From contig NW_004457639.1 in NCBI RefSeq assembly GCF_000203815.1, positions 124,001 through 188,000 on the forward strand: DNA of 64,000 nucleotides, written 5' to 3'. Made by a program: the position numbers and the translations under genes. Positions within the stretch are counted from its first letter, which is position 1, and every line of letters begins with the position of its first letter. Shown here piece by piece: positions 10,931 to 22,260 of the stretch. Under the pieces are notes generated by a model, which saw only the letters and a list, made by a program, of their open reading frames with translations, searched no databases and was not told the origin of the DNA. This stretch comes from Cavenderia fasciculata. Lineage: Eukaryota; Evosea; Eumycetozoa; Acytosteliales; Cavenderiaceae.

Positions 10931-11915
10931 CTATTCTTCAATGACATAGACAGAAACTTGAGGATATAGTTGAGCGTCTTGAATAGTGACAGTGGTATCT
11001 CTAAATTGTTGTTTGGGAATATTGGTTGCCAAATAGTATCGTGGTTTTTGTACCACCTCTTTAGAGTCGACAAAGTCAATGATATCTTGTATGGTATCTG
11101 ACAATAAATATCTACGTTTAAGAGTGGCACCACTTGGCAGTTTAATTTGTATAGTTGATATATTTGATGATGCAGAGGAAAAGGAAGAGGATGATCCATT
11201 CTCACCAACTACCATATCAGCAGCAGCAGCAGCAGCTATTGGCTCTGGACGAAGGTTATCTTTTAACCATTGTATTCTATTTTGTCTTTCTTGCACCTCT
11301 TTTTCCTTGTCAATGATAATCTCCTGCTTGCGTTGTTGTAATTTCTTGTCTTTGGCAAGTGACTCTTCGTATTCCATATCTTGCATTTCACGCAAAATTT
11401 CACGATCACTTTTCCAACGTTCCATATTCTCTTGAAGATGTTCATCTCCAGAAATAGTCCTACCCTCTGTATATATGTACTTTCTATTATTCTTTTCTTG
11501 TTGACTCTTTCCTTGTAGTTTTTCGTATGACTCTATCAACTTGTTTACACGATCGCTCTCGTCATCAACCATTTTAGTGTGTGCCAACTTGACATGGTCT
11601 ACTTGTTTATCATCAACTTCTACTATTCTTTCTTTACTCATATCTCTTTGTGCTTTGAAAATTACAAAACAAACAAATGTCAATACAATATACACAAGAT
11701 ATTCTTATTTCTTACTCTTATTCAATTAACTTACATTTCTTTATAGTATGACTATCCCATTTTCTCTTTTTGTATTTAGGTATGACAACATCTGTGATCA
11801 GAGTTACAAGCAGTGCTAGAAACAACAAAGCACCTATAGTCTGAAGTACATTTAACGTTTTTATAGCTATTGCTGCCGCAAATATATAAACAATCACTTT
11901 GAATAGACTCACCAT
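10931..11915 (-). CDS. Membrane-anchored UBX-domain protein (putative Cdc48/p97 adaptor)
   Basis: Two exons, 11915-11735 and 11652-10931, give 300 residues. The N-terminal 45 residues hold a long hydrophobic stretch (about 5-47, possibly a hairpin or two segments) followed by basic KYKKRKW, suggesting ER membrane insertion with the rest in the cytosol. Residues about 70-200 are charged and helical. Residues about 215-300 form a UBX domain (IQIKLPSG..LKRRYLLSDT..DIIDFVDS, then a TNIPKQQF turn in place of the usual FPR). UBX proteins link the AAA ATPase Cdc48/p97 to substrates, and with a membrane anchor a role in ER-associated degradation is plausible. It lacks the UAS domain of FAF2. It shares a 213-bp divergent promoter with UGGT. 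Confidence 0.82.
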
Positions 11916-12128
11916 TATTGTTTGTTATGTACACCTCTAATAATATGATATCACAAAATATGTGTAGGTAAACTTTAAAACAACTTGTAATTACCCCTTT
12001 TGCATTGTCATCGTTGGTAAAAATTGGAACTTCGACAGAAAAAAAGTAAAGGAACGATGGAGTGAAGTCACAAGATGCCATCATAGTTTTAATCATTTTA
12101 ATAACCCTATTTATATATATCTTAAGAG
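11916..12128. promoter_or_regulatory. Divergent promoter, UBX protein / UGGT
   Basis: A 213-bp gap lies between two start codons facing apart. A TATA-like run (TATTTATATATATC) lies about 15-30 bp before the UGGT start. I found no animal-type ER stress element (CCAAT-N9-CCACG) or TGACGTG core. Both flanking products act in ER protein quality control, so co-regulation is a reasonable guess. Confidence 0.5.
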
Positions 12129-15100
12129 ATGATGAAAAGTAATAAGGGAAGTAGGCCAGTAAGTAGGTCTTCTACTTCTTTTTCACGCTTGACATCATTT
12201 ATGTATATTGTATTGGTAGTATTTGTTACTCTGCTAGCAGCTACACAACTTGCATCTGCCGAAGATGAACATCAAAAGAAGAGTACCTATGTAGCTTTGG
12301 ATTCAAATTGGAATAGTACTCCTCTTTACTTGGAAGCAAGGTATGTTAATGTTAATTAACAAAAGAGAGAGAGAGAATATCACTTATATGTTTACTAATA
12401 ATAAAGTTTGTTTTAAACGTTTACTTTATGTAGTCAATTTTATAGAGAAAAAGTAGATGAATCATTGTATTGGAAATTCATTCAATCATTTAATGATGCA
12501 TGTGTAAAGGCAAACAAAGACTCTACACAAATGACCGATAAAGAGGTGTACGATATCATCATTGATACATCAAAGGAGATCCTTGGAGATGATTCTGCCT
12601 ATCTATTAGAGTTTTTGATTGCCGACTTGTCAATTAGAACCTATTCTCCACGTGTTCAAACCTATCGTCAACTCTATGAAACCAACAGTAAATACAATAA
12701 CAAACAAAATGAATTCATCCAATTGAATGATATTACTCTTAATATCAAAGACAAGGAATCAATTACAACTATTGAATATGACAAGTAAGTAGAGTAAAAA
12801 GTAATAGCTTATCCTTTCTAAACTGACTCTTTTCGTTTGTTTGTTTGTTTAGATCAAAAGAAAATGAAGTATATTCATATGATACCATTTATCCATCGAC
12901 TCTTACTCATTCATTTGATCATATTACAATGATGCAAGAAGAGGAAAAAGACAAACGAGTTGTCATTTACTATGCCGATATTACATCCAAGGATTTCTCG
13001 GCCGTTCATAAATACCTTATCAAATTGTATCAAGAGAAAAAGATCATCTATGTCGTTCGTTTCTACGTACCAGCATCCACTGATCATGTCAGACTTCAAG
13101 GATACGGTTATAGCCTTTCTATTAAAAGTCTTGAATATAAAGTTATGAATGATGCTGTTATTCAAAATGGTCAGTAAACAAAAAAGAATGAAAAAAGAAA
13201 TACAAATAATAATCCATATTAATTTAATTAATTTTCTATTTATTTTTTATAGAAGGAGGAGATTCAAATACAGCAGCATCAATTCCAAATGAAGATGTTG
13301 GTGGATTCAATTTCCATGTTCTTCAAAAGCGTCATCCAGACTTGACCAAGAAATTGACTACATTTAGAAGTTACCTTTTGGCTCATCAACAACAAGCCGA
13401 ACTAAAGATGTGGGAGATTCAAAACCTTGGTTTACAAACCGCTCAAAAGATTGTTACCTCGTCTAATCCAATGCAATCTCTTGTCTACATTTCCCAAGCT
13501 TTCCCATCCTATGCCTCTTCACTCTCTCGTATTTCAGTAAACTCGACATTGAAGCAATCAATTGCCAACTATCAAAAGATCTTTACCGAAGGTGAAAATC
13601 AACTTTATCTAAATGATCGTGTCATTGATATCACCGAAGAATTTGATTTAAATCCACTTGGGTAAGATAGAGAAAAAAAAAAAAGATAATAATATTATTC
13701 AACCTCTCTGTTTGTATATATCTCTAACTTTTTTTCTTTCTTCTATAGATTATCTGAAACAATATTAAATGAATTAAAATCCATGATGAATGTTAAAAAG
13801 ATTGGTATTGAATCAAATTTAATTTCAAAGATTGCATCAACCTTTATGGCTCCAAATCTTGTTAGATTCAACATGTTGCCAGAAAACAAAGATGTTTTAA
13901 TTACTTTAAATAATCTTGAAACTGATCCAGCTTTTTCAAAATGGGAAAAATCATTATCCGATGTAAGAAATTTATATTGGTTAAAATATTCTAATGATTA
14001 TGACTTACATATTTCTATTACTTTTTTGTTTTAGTTAAAAAATGAAGCAATTAGTTATTCATCAATTTTCAAGAAAAAGAATTTATTTACTTTGGTATTT
14101 GTAGTTGATTTGGATAATGCTGATGCATTCCAAACCATTGCCTATGCACAAAACCTTGCCAACAATAATATTCCATGTCAGATTGCTATTGTGTTCAAGA
14201 CAAGCAATAGCGATCGTCTACGTGATAATTTGACCAGTGAAAAGATTGCCAAGATTTTCCTGACATTCCGTAGCAAGATGGGTATAAAGGCAGCAACATT
14301 CTTTGTCAATGCCCTCAACTATTACAAGCGTTCCTATGGTATGGACCAAGTCACCATGCAGTTGGTCAGCTCGGCATTCAACACTGTCGTCAGTCAAATG
14401 GGCAACAACGTCGGTCGTCTCCAGACCATCGTCGAAGCAACCACCTACAATGACCTTCTCAAAGAAGCCAACGACTTTATCCAACAAAAGGCCATCTCGG
14501 TGTTCCCACAGATCTTTATGAACGGTTTGTTGTTGGACGCCAAGAAATCAATTGCCGAAAGCATCAATCACATCTGCTTTGAGGAGCTCCGTCAAGTACG
14601 TAAGCTCTATCTCGAGGGAATCATCACTGATCTCGACCAAGACTACTACTCGATCATGATGGACTATCATGCCACCCACGAATCTCTCTTGGAGTCGTTG
14701 AACCCACTTGTCGTACCAAGTGACATTAACCCAGTCGAGTTCCGTTCGCTGTCGCCACCAAACAGCAACAAAAAGATTGAAAAGCTTGGTCAAGACCTCT
14801 TGGCTGAACAATTACACTGGATCAGTGCCACCGGAGCTGAAGACGAAGTCAAGCTCATCTCGCACATGATTGTTGGTGACTTTGACCACGATACAACCGT
14901 CCAACTCGCCAAAAATGCCATGGACCGTCTCCAAAAGGGATCACCCAAGGATGTTCGTGTCGCCTTTGTCAATGCCAACACCAAGAGCAAGCTCGGTCGA
15001 CAATTAACATTTGCCAATACCGTAGAAGAGGCAACTAGTATATTGTCAGGAGTAACCGGTGACTCAAAGTCATTGGATGAAACAAAGATTGAAAATATTT

Positions 15101-17322
15101 CAGTCTTTTCCAAATCAGTGTTGGGTCTTGCCTGCCAATTCAACAGCTACATCCTCACCAACGGAAGATTAATTACAGTTTCTCACAATGAAGAAGATAT
15201 CTTTAATGACTTTTTCATGTTGGAAAAGTTTGAGATTGGAAAGGCACGTAGTGTAAAAGACATCTTGCCCGAAAATCCAAAGGTTCGTGGTGTTGAACTC
15301 ACCAAACCACGCGACAAGAGTAACTTGATTATGACTTTGGTATCAGTGTTTGGAATGCAATCGTCCAACACTGATGTTGTCAGAAAGCAAGTACCCACAA
15401 CTGTCACCCCTTCATTTAGATACGAACCAAAGGCCAATGCCAACATTACCCCATTACTCCGTTTCACCATGGTCGTTGATCCACTCTGCAAGACTGCCCA
15501 AAAGATGGTATCGATTGTCAACTCTGTCGCAAGCCACTATGGTATTGCCGTCGATGTCTTCCTCAACCCACTCCAACAACTCGGTGAGTTACCACTCAAG
15601 TCATTCTACACGTACGTGTCTCAGTTACACCTCAACTTTGATGATGCCGGCAAGCTGTCCAAGCACTATGCCTCTGGTGTCAGCTCTAACCTGCCCGACA
15701 ACCGTGTGTTGGCACTTGCAATGGACACCCCCTCCACCTGGATCGTCAAACCACTCGTTGCCAAGCACGATCTCGATAATATCCGTCTCAAAGACCTCGG
15801 TGTCAAGGAACCTACCCTCAACGCACTCTTCCAACTCGAGTATCTGTTGCTGCAAGGATTTGCCTATGAGAGCAGAATCGGCGTGTCTCCACCAGCCGGT
15901 CTCGAGCTTGTCATTGACTCTCTCGGTACACTACAACACCAAGACACCTTGGTCATGGGTAACGGCTACTTCCAGCTAAAGGCCAACCCAGGTTATTGGA
16001 AGCTCGCACTACTCGGTAGAGGTAAAAACATCATGAACCTACTCAACAGTGACTCCAAGGCCTCTGACACTGACCAGGTACACCCAGTCTCTTACTTGAC
16101 CGTAGCCACTGACAGCTACCGTGGAAACTCAATCTATCTCAAATTGTCGAGAAAGGCTGGTCAAGAACACACACCCATCCTCCCACCCGTCACTGACCAA
16201 CCTAAAAACACCGCTCCACAAAAGGTAGCTGAAGAAGAGGCTGAAGACGACAAGGGATTCCTCTCTAGCATTGGATCATTGTTTGGCGGCAACAACAACA
16301 ACAAGCCATCAGCACGTGTTGAAAACAAAAAACTACCAGCATCCAACGAAACTATCCACATCTTTTCAGTGGCTAGTGGACATTTGTACGAACGTTTCCT
16401 CAAGATTATGATGTTGTCGGTCAAGCAAAACACCAACTCGCCTGTCAAGTTTTGGTTCCTCAAAAACTACTTGTCTCCCGAGTTTGTCGAATTTGTTCCA
16501 TACATGGCCAAGCAATATGGATTCGAAGTTGAACTGGTAACCTATCAATGGCCAACATGGTTACGTGCACAAACTGAAAGACAGCGTATCATCTGGGCCT
16601 ACAAGATCCTCTTCCTCGACGTGCTCTTCCCGCTATCTGTCAACAAGATTATCTTTGTCGACGCTGATCAGGTTGTCCGTGCCGATCTCCGTGAACTCTG
16701 GGACATGGATTTGAACGGAGCTGCCTATGGCTACACTCCATTCTGTAACAGCAATCCTGACACTGAAGGATTCAGATTCTGGAAGACTGGCTACTGGCGT
16801 GATCATCTTCGTACCAAGCCATATCACATCTCTGCTCTCTATGTTGTCGATCTCAATCGATTCCGTCGTATCTATGCCGGTGATCAATTGCGTATGACCT
16901 ATGACCAATTGAGTCGTGATCCAAACAGTCTTGCCAATCTCGATCAAGATCTTCCAAACTATCTCCAACACAACCTACGTATTCACAGTCTACCACAAGA
17001 ATGGTTGTGGTGTGAGACTTGGTGCTCTCAATCCTCAAAGGGCAAGGCCAAGACCATCGATCTCTGTAACAATCCACTCACAAAGACACCAAAACTTGAA
17101 AATGCCGTAAGAATCATTGATGAATGGACAGACCTTGACAATGAAGCAAAGGAATGTGAAAAGAAATGGAAACTTGAAAAAGAATCAAAGAAACAACAAG
17201 TATTACCAAATCCAACAACATCTGAAACTCAAACTACCACTGATAAACCAACAACTACTACTATTGACCCTGAACAAGCAATTGAGGCAATTGATAGCGC
17301 ATCAATCTATATGGATCAATAA
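12129..17322 (+). CDS. UGGT: UDP-glucose:glycoprotein glucosyltransferase (UGGT)
   Basis: ER folding sensor that re-adds glucose to N-glycans of misfolded glycoproteins so that they re-enter the calnexin/calreticulin cycle. Six exons (12129-12340, 12434-12784, 12853-13169, 13253-13661, 13749-13962, 14035-17322) give 1596 residues, the family's usual length. There is an N-terminal signal sequence (YIVLVVFVTLLAATQLASA). The long middle is the thioredoxin-like sensor region, then an Asn-rich linker (GGNNNNKPS), then the GT24 catalytic domain at about 1274-1560. That domain carries ETIHIFSVASGHLYERF, the DADQ metal motif near 1377 and LDQDLPNY, and all look intact. The protein ends ASIYMDQ, with no KDEL-like retrieval signal. 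The 3' exon uses many C-ending codons, unlike the AT-rich 5' exons. Confidence 0.97.
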
Positions 17323-17397
17323 AAAGAAAAAGTAATAAGAATCACAATTATAAAAAAAAAAAAGAAAGATTGATTTTTGAGTTTTATTATTATTCAT

Positions 17398-19550
17398 TTA
17401 TAATGGATGGTAGAAATGAAATTGGTATTGATTTAAATCTCCATTGTTGGAACCATTCATTTTTGATGAATTGAGTTGATTGCCGCTCTGATTATTGTTG
17501 TTGGTGGTGGTGGTTGGTAATGGATAAGCATTTAATAAATCTATTGTACTATAATTGGGGTGATGATTATTTGTAGAAGGATTATTGTTGGTGGTAGTAT
17601 TACTTTGTTGATTTAAATATGACTGACTGTTAAAATTTGGTGTGGCAGTAGGTGATGTAGTATTATTAATGGTTGGATTAGTGATGGGGACTGGGGTGGC
17701 GGGAGTGTTTGAAGAATTAAATGTAAGGTTGGTGGAAGATGGAGGAGAAGAAACTCTAAAAGATGAATGTTGAGAATATACAGAAAGATTAGAGTTGTTG
17801 TGATATGAAGACATTGGGGCATTCATTTGTTGCTGTAATTGTTGGATTTGTTGTTGGATCTGTTGTTGTTGTTGTTGTTGTTGTTGCTGTTGTTGTTGTT
17901 GTTGTTGTAGAGGTGGCTGTGGTGGTGACTGATTTGGTGGAGATGGAGATGATAAATTGGGAACAACTGAAGAGATTGGTTTTACTAGGGTTGGCAGTGT
18001 CGTACTGCTACTGTTGCTACTGGTTGGGGAAGGTAATTTACCTCTAGTCGACAATAAAGATAGCGACGATGATGGTGACGAAAAACTATTATCATTATTA
18101 TTATTATTGTTGTTGTTGTTGTTGTTGTTGGCTGCCTCTGAAAGTTGGTGTTGATGGTATGCCTTTTGGATATGATTCGAGAGCTTGTTGTAATTGGCAT
18201 GGTTCAATTGGTTCCAAAGATTATTTGCCATCTCCATGTTTGAATGTACATATTTGGTGTCCGAGTGAACGAGTACCAAAAGAATCGCCTCTTGACGCGG
18301 CGTCAAGAACTTGGACATGAGCTTACTCGTGTCCCACATTAACCGTCCCATCTTTATAAACTTTTGCTTGAGTCGCTCAAGATTGTAAGTGAATTCCAAA
18401 ATGTCTGTCATCTCAGTGTCGTTTGGTTCGAAACCGTCATCTACGGGAGTGTCATATCGGGCGCGAGAGTTGAGCTGATCGCTAGTTGGCAAAATAATGA
18501 CCTTGGACATGTAGAACTTTTTTATTTTCTCATCAAGTTCTGACATTTCACGCTTCAAATTGGCTTCATCATCTGAAAACTTGTTCCACAGCGTATCAAT
18601 CTGCTCTGATTGATCTTGTGTAAGTTCTGCTCTCTCTGTATACTTTGCCCACCATTCAATATGACTTGAAAGCATTACAAAATCACTCCATGGATTTCCA
18701 AGTGGTTTATATCCCATCATTGTTAATTTAATTTGTGTATGTGGATGAACAAACTAAAGAGGCAAAATAAAAAGTAAATAAAAGTAAATCAATTAAATAT
18801 ATATATATATTACATACTCTTTCAATTTCCTTTTCATTTAAAGCTGATGCTTGATCCATACTTAGATGCCAAGTATTTAATATTGATTTGATAGTTGCAT
18901 CACATTGATCAGTACGTAATGCTTGGTCCAATTGAATAACAATTCTTCTAATATTTGTCATTAAATAAACCATTTCTTGTGGAATTCTCATCAACTCTGT
19001 TGGGTTGGCTCCAATTTTACCCAAATCTCTTTTTAATGTATCATTTTCCAATGTTAATTGATTAATCTAAAGAAACGAGGTATTAATAATAATATATAAA
19101 ATATAATTTGTATCTCTCTACTATCTACTTTACCTTATCTTCCATTTCTTTAATGTAAACCTTTTTTCTTTGTCTATAATTTCTACTGGCAACATTTTGA
19201 TTCGTTCTTCTAGTTTTTTGTTTCTCCATTTTATCATCCTTTTCCTTGTGTTTCTTTTCCTTTTTTGTTTCGTTTGTATGATGAGAATCATCGTTTGGAG
19301 ATGAAGGACTCGATGAAGAAGATGGAGATGGTGTTCTTGTAGAAGAGGAAGAGGTATTATTACCAGCTGCAGTGGTTGTAGTGCTTGTAGTAGGGGCTGG
19401 TTCTGTTTGCATAACATTCATCACATTGTGTTGATGCTGCTGTTGCTGCTGTCTATCAAACGTATTTGTAAATTGATCAAATGAATTATCATATTCAAAT
19501 GAACTTGGTGGTGGGTGTCCCGTCAAATTGAATTGATCATAAGAATCCAT
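17398..19550 (-). CDS. bZIP-like transcription regulator with Q/N-rich tail
   Basis: Three exons, 19550-19134, 19066-18818 and 18753-17398, give 673 residues. Residues about 112-165 form a basic region (RRTNQNVASRNYRQRKK) running into a leucine-zipper-like helix (IKEMEDK-INQLTLENDTLKRDL) across the first intron. The spacing is not the textbook N-x7-R: by alignment with fungal bZIPs a Gln falls at the usual invariant Asn, so the DNA-binding class is less certain. Residues 170-380 are a helical conserved-looking region. The C-terminal 290 residues are low-complexity Q, N, P, S and T, as in activator regions. It is likely nuclear. The 2.7-kb upstream region suggests complex regulation. Confidence 0.75.
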
Positions 19551-21809
19551 TGTGTTTGATTAAACTGTTTTATGTTTTCTTATTCTCAATTCAATTAAAC
19601 GATCAATTGACTTTTGATTCACAGGCAATAAGAATGGTTCGGGAAGATATTAAACTATTGGTTGATGATATATTGGTACTAGTAGTAGTAGTGATTGGAT
19701 TGATTGTAATGTTACTATAAATGTTGTATAGATTGATGGATATAAATATAATTTAAAAAAAAGTATTCCTTTAGGATATAATAAATTAATTAGTAAATAG
19801 TTGTTCTTCTTCTTCTTCGTTATGATGCAATGTAGTTTGTGTTTTGATATATAATTGATGATGACGAAACAATAATATTTTAATTAGAAGAGAGCTAGGA
19901 GGGATGAGTCTTGCAAATATGTAGGGGTAGCTATGATAACTTGTCGTTGGTTGTGTCTGTTGACAACCAAAACATAATATAATAGTGATTCATTTCCCTC
20001 TGTTGCTCGTGTCGCTCATTCATTCTGCGCACCACCATCCATCTTTTTGATTTAAAAACAAAACTGAGCGTATAGAGAGAGAGAGAATAGATGGTGGTTT
20101 GAATGGGGGGTTTGTTATAACAACACCACACAGATTTAAAGTGAGATGAGACCAACAACAAACTAACCAACGAATATAAATGATACAGTACGGTAGTATT
20201 GATGATTGACTAATGATTATGAAATATTAATATAGTCAAGGAAAGAAGGTAGAGGGATCAATGGTGATTTGATTAAGTTTTTTTTTACTAAATGAAACAA
20301 AACTATTACATTGCTGTTGTAAAAGGAAGGAGGTAGAGAATAAAATAAAAAAAAAGGGGGGATGATGTAAAAGATGACGCAAAGCTAAAATAGGAAAGTG
20401 AGGAGGAGTAGGGGGTGGGTGGTTCTGAGTGATGGGTAAGGGGGGATGGACGATGGATGGATACCTTTTTGTTTGACTGTAATTAATTAAAAAATGAAGA
20501 ATCAAATTAAATGAAATTTTTTTTGTTGTTTGGCTATTGGATGGAACTGAATGGTTTGTTCGATGCGATTGTAATCTTATAGTTGCTAAAAGACGGGGCA
20601 AATGTAGTAGTAAACAAATGGTTTATATAGTAGGTGATCAAAACATGTCGTCGTTACTTTGGAATTGGCAAACGAAATTGATAAAGTTTTTTTTTTTTAA
20701 AAGGGTAGTAGTAGGTAGGGTAGGGAGAAGGGGGTGATTGATATATGAGGATTATATATAAAATATCTGACCAGGTCTAGAAGGTTGGATTGGTCACCGT
20801 ATTTGGTCGATTTAAAAAAAATATATTGAAATTAAATTGGGTGTGTTGGTTGGAGGTGGAGGTGAGATGGGTTCTTACTTTTATGCAAGTTCAACGTTGT
20901 CAGCTGAGAGAGGAAGAGTTCTCTTTTTAAAAGATTAATCTATCTATGAACTAATTAAAAGTAAAAGTAAAAAAGACTTGTTTAAATCGACTTTAAAGGA
21001 TATATAATGAATAAAATATAAATATCGGGTAGGTAGGTTTGAATATTTATATTAAATCGAATCCTTTCAAACGAAATGAGTGTAGTATTTGATACTATGC
21101 TGTTAATTAATTGATAAAAACGACAATTCCTTCTTTCTTCTCTTCTCTTCTCTTTTGTTGGTTGACTAAAGTGTAATGTACTAAGGTTGAGGTGAGGAGG
21201 TGCTAGCAATGAGATCTTGTAATAACAGAAAAAAAAAGAAATCGAGCTTCTAGAGAGAAAGGACCCTCTTATTAATTTGTTTTTTTTTTTGTTTTTTTTT
21301 GTATTGTCGAAGAGGGGAGCTGGAGCCTTTTTTTCTCTTCTCTTGTCTTGGTGATTCGTTATTTGATCTTTATAAGAGTCTGATGAAAAGATGATGTGTT
21401 TAAATTGTCCTGTCTGTATGTCTGTCTCTCTTTGTTATTACTACTACTCGTTTGTATGTTTTGCAACCAATATTGGTTGAAGACATCGAACGTCATGTTG
21501 GCGAATTGTTGTCGTTGTCAATTGATTTTTTAATTAATTTTTTAATTTTTTAAAAGGTCGTCAATAATGACTTTCAGGTCAAAGTTTCCTAAAAAGGAAT
21601 TGAGAAGAGACTTTGGAATTATTACTCAGTTTTTAATAAAGAGTGATCCTTTAAAAGGATATCTAATATATAAGCATCACAATCGTGTCTCTTTCCTAAT
21701 TCATACCCAACACCATCATTGTTAATAGTATTGCGTCGTGATCCTTTGATATTCATCACAAAACAAAGAGTTTTCAATAAAAAGAATAAAAGACAAATAA
21801 AAAGAACAA

Positions 21810-21850
<41 letters not shown>

Positions 21851-22260
21851 TATTTGAGATAATTTTGGAAAAAGGGAAAAAGAATATGATTGAGATATAT
21901 GGTAATCAAATACTCTTTCTTTAATTCCTTTTTTTTTATTGTTTTTTATTTATTTATTTATTATTTTAATAAATATATATATATATGTATAAATATATGC
22001 AAGCTAGGTAGTACTCTTCATTAATTAAATATATGGATGATGATGAGACTGGTAGTTGTAGTTGGTTGTAGTTGTTGTTTAAGACGAAAGAAATATATGA
22101 ATCGAAATAAATTTGGTGAAGTTGTTGTGTGTTGGTTGGGATGATTGAAATTATATATGTATATCTACAGATATTTGAACTATTTTGATTTAAAGTATAT
22201 ATGATAAATAAGTTATTAAAAAAAAAAGGAGGAGATGAGGTGATTATTTGTTTGTTAAGG
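19551..22260. other. 2.7-kb intergenic region upstream of the bZIP-like gene
   Basis: No coding gene is convincing, and the open frames here lack codon structure. It contains purine/pyrimidine tracts, an AAT repeat (about 21811-21850) and a perfect 16-bp palindrome CAACCAATATTGGTTG at 21464-21479. It probably holds the bZIP-like gene's regulatory DNA and the 3' UTR of the Q-rich gene. Confidence 0.5.
21464..21479. promoter_or_regulatory. 16-bp perfect palindrome
   Basis: CAACCAATATTGGTTG reads the same on both strands and holds an inverted pair of CCAAT boxes. It lies 1.9 kb upstream of the bZIP-like gene start. Binding by a CCAAT factor is possible but not shown. Confidence 0.4.

Noticed and set aside
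11776-12096. 106-codon minus-strand frame over the UBX/UGGT promoter
   Set aside because: It overlaps the first UBX exon in another frame and has no family features.
20537-20737. 66-codon plus-strand frame (MDGTEWFVRC...)
   Set aside because: It is short and isolated, with no similarity recognised and no splice partners. It probably arose by chance in intergenic DNA.
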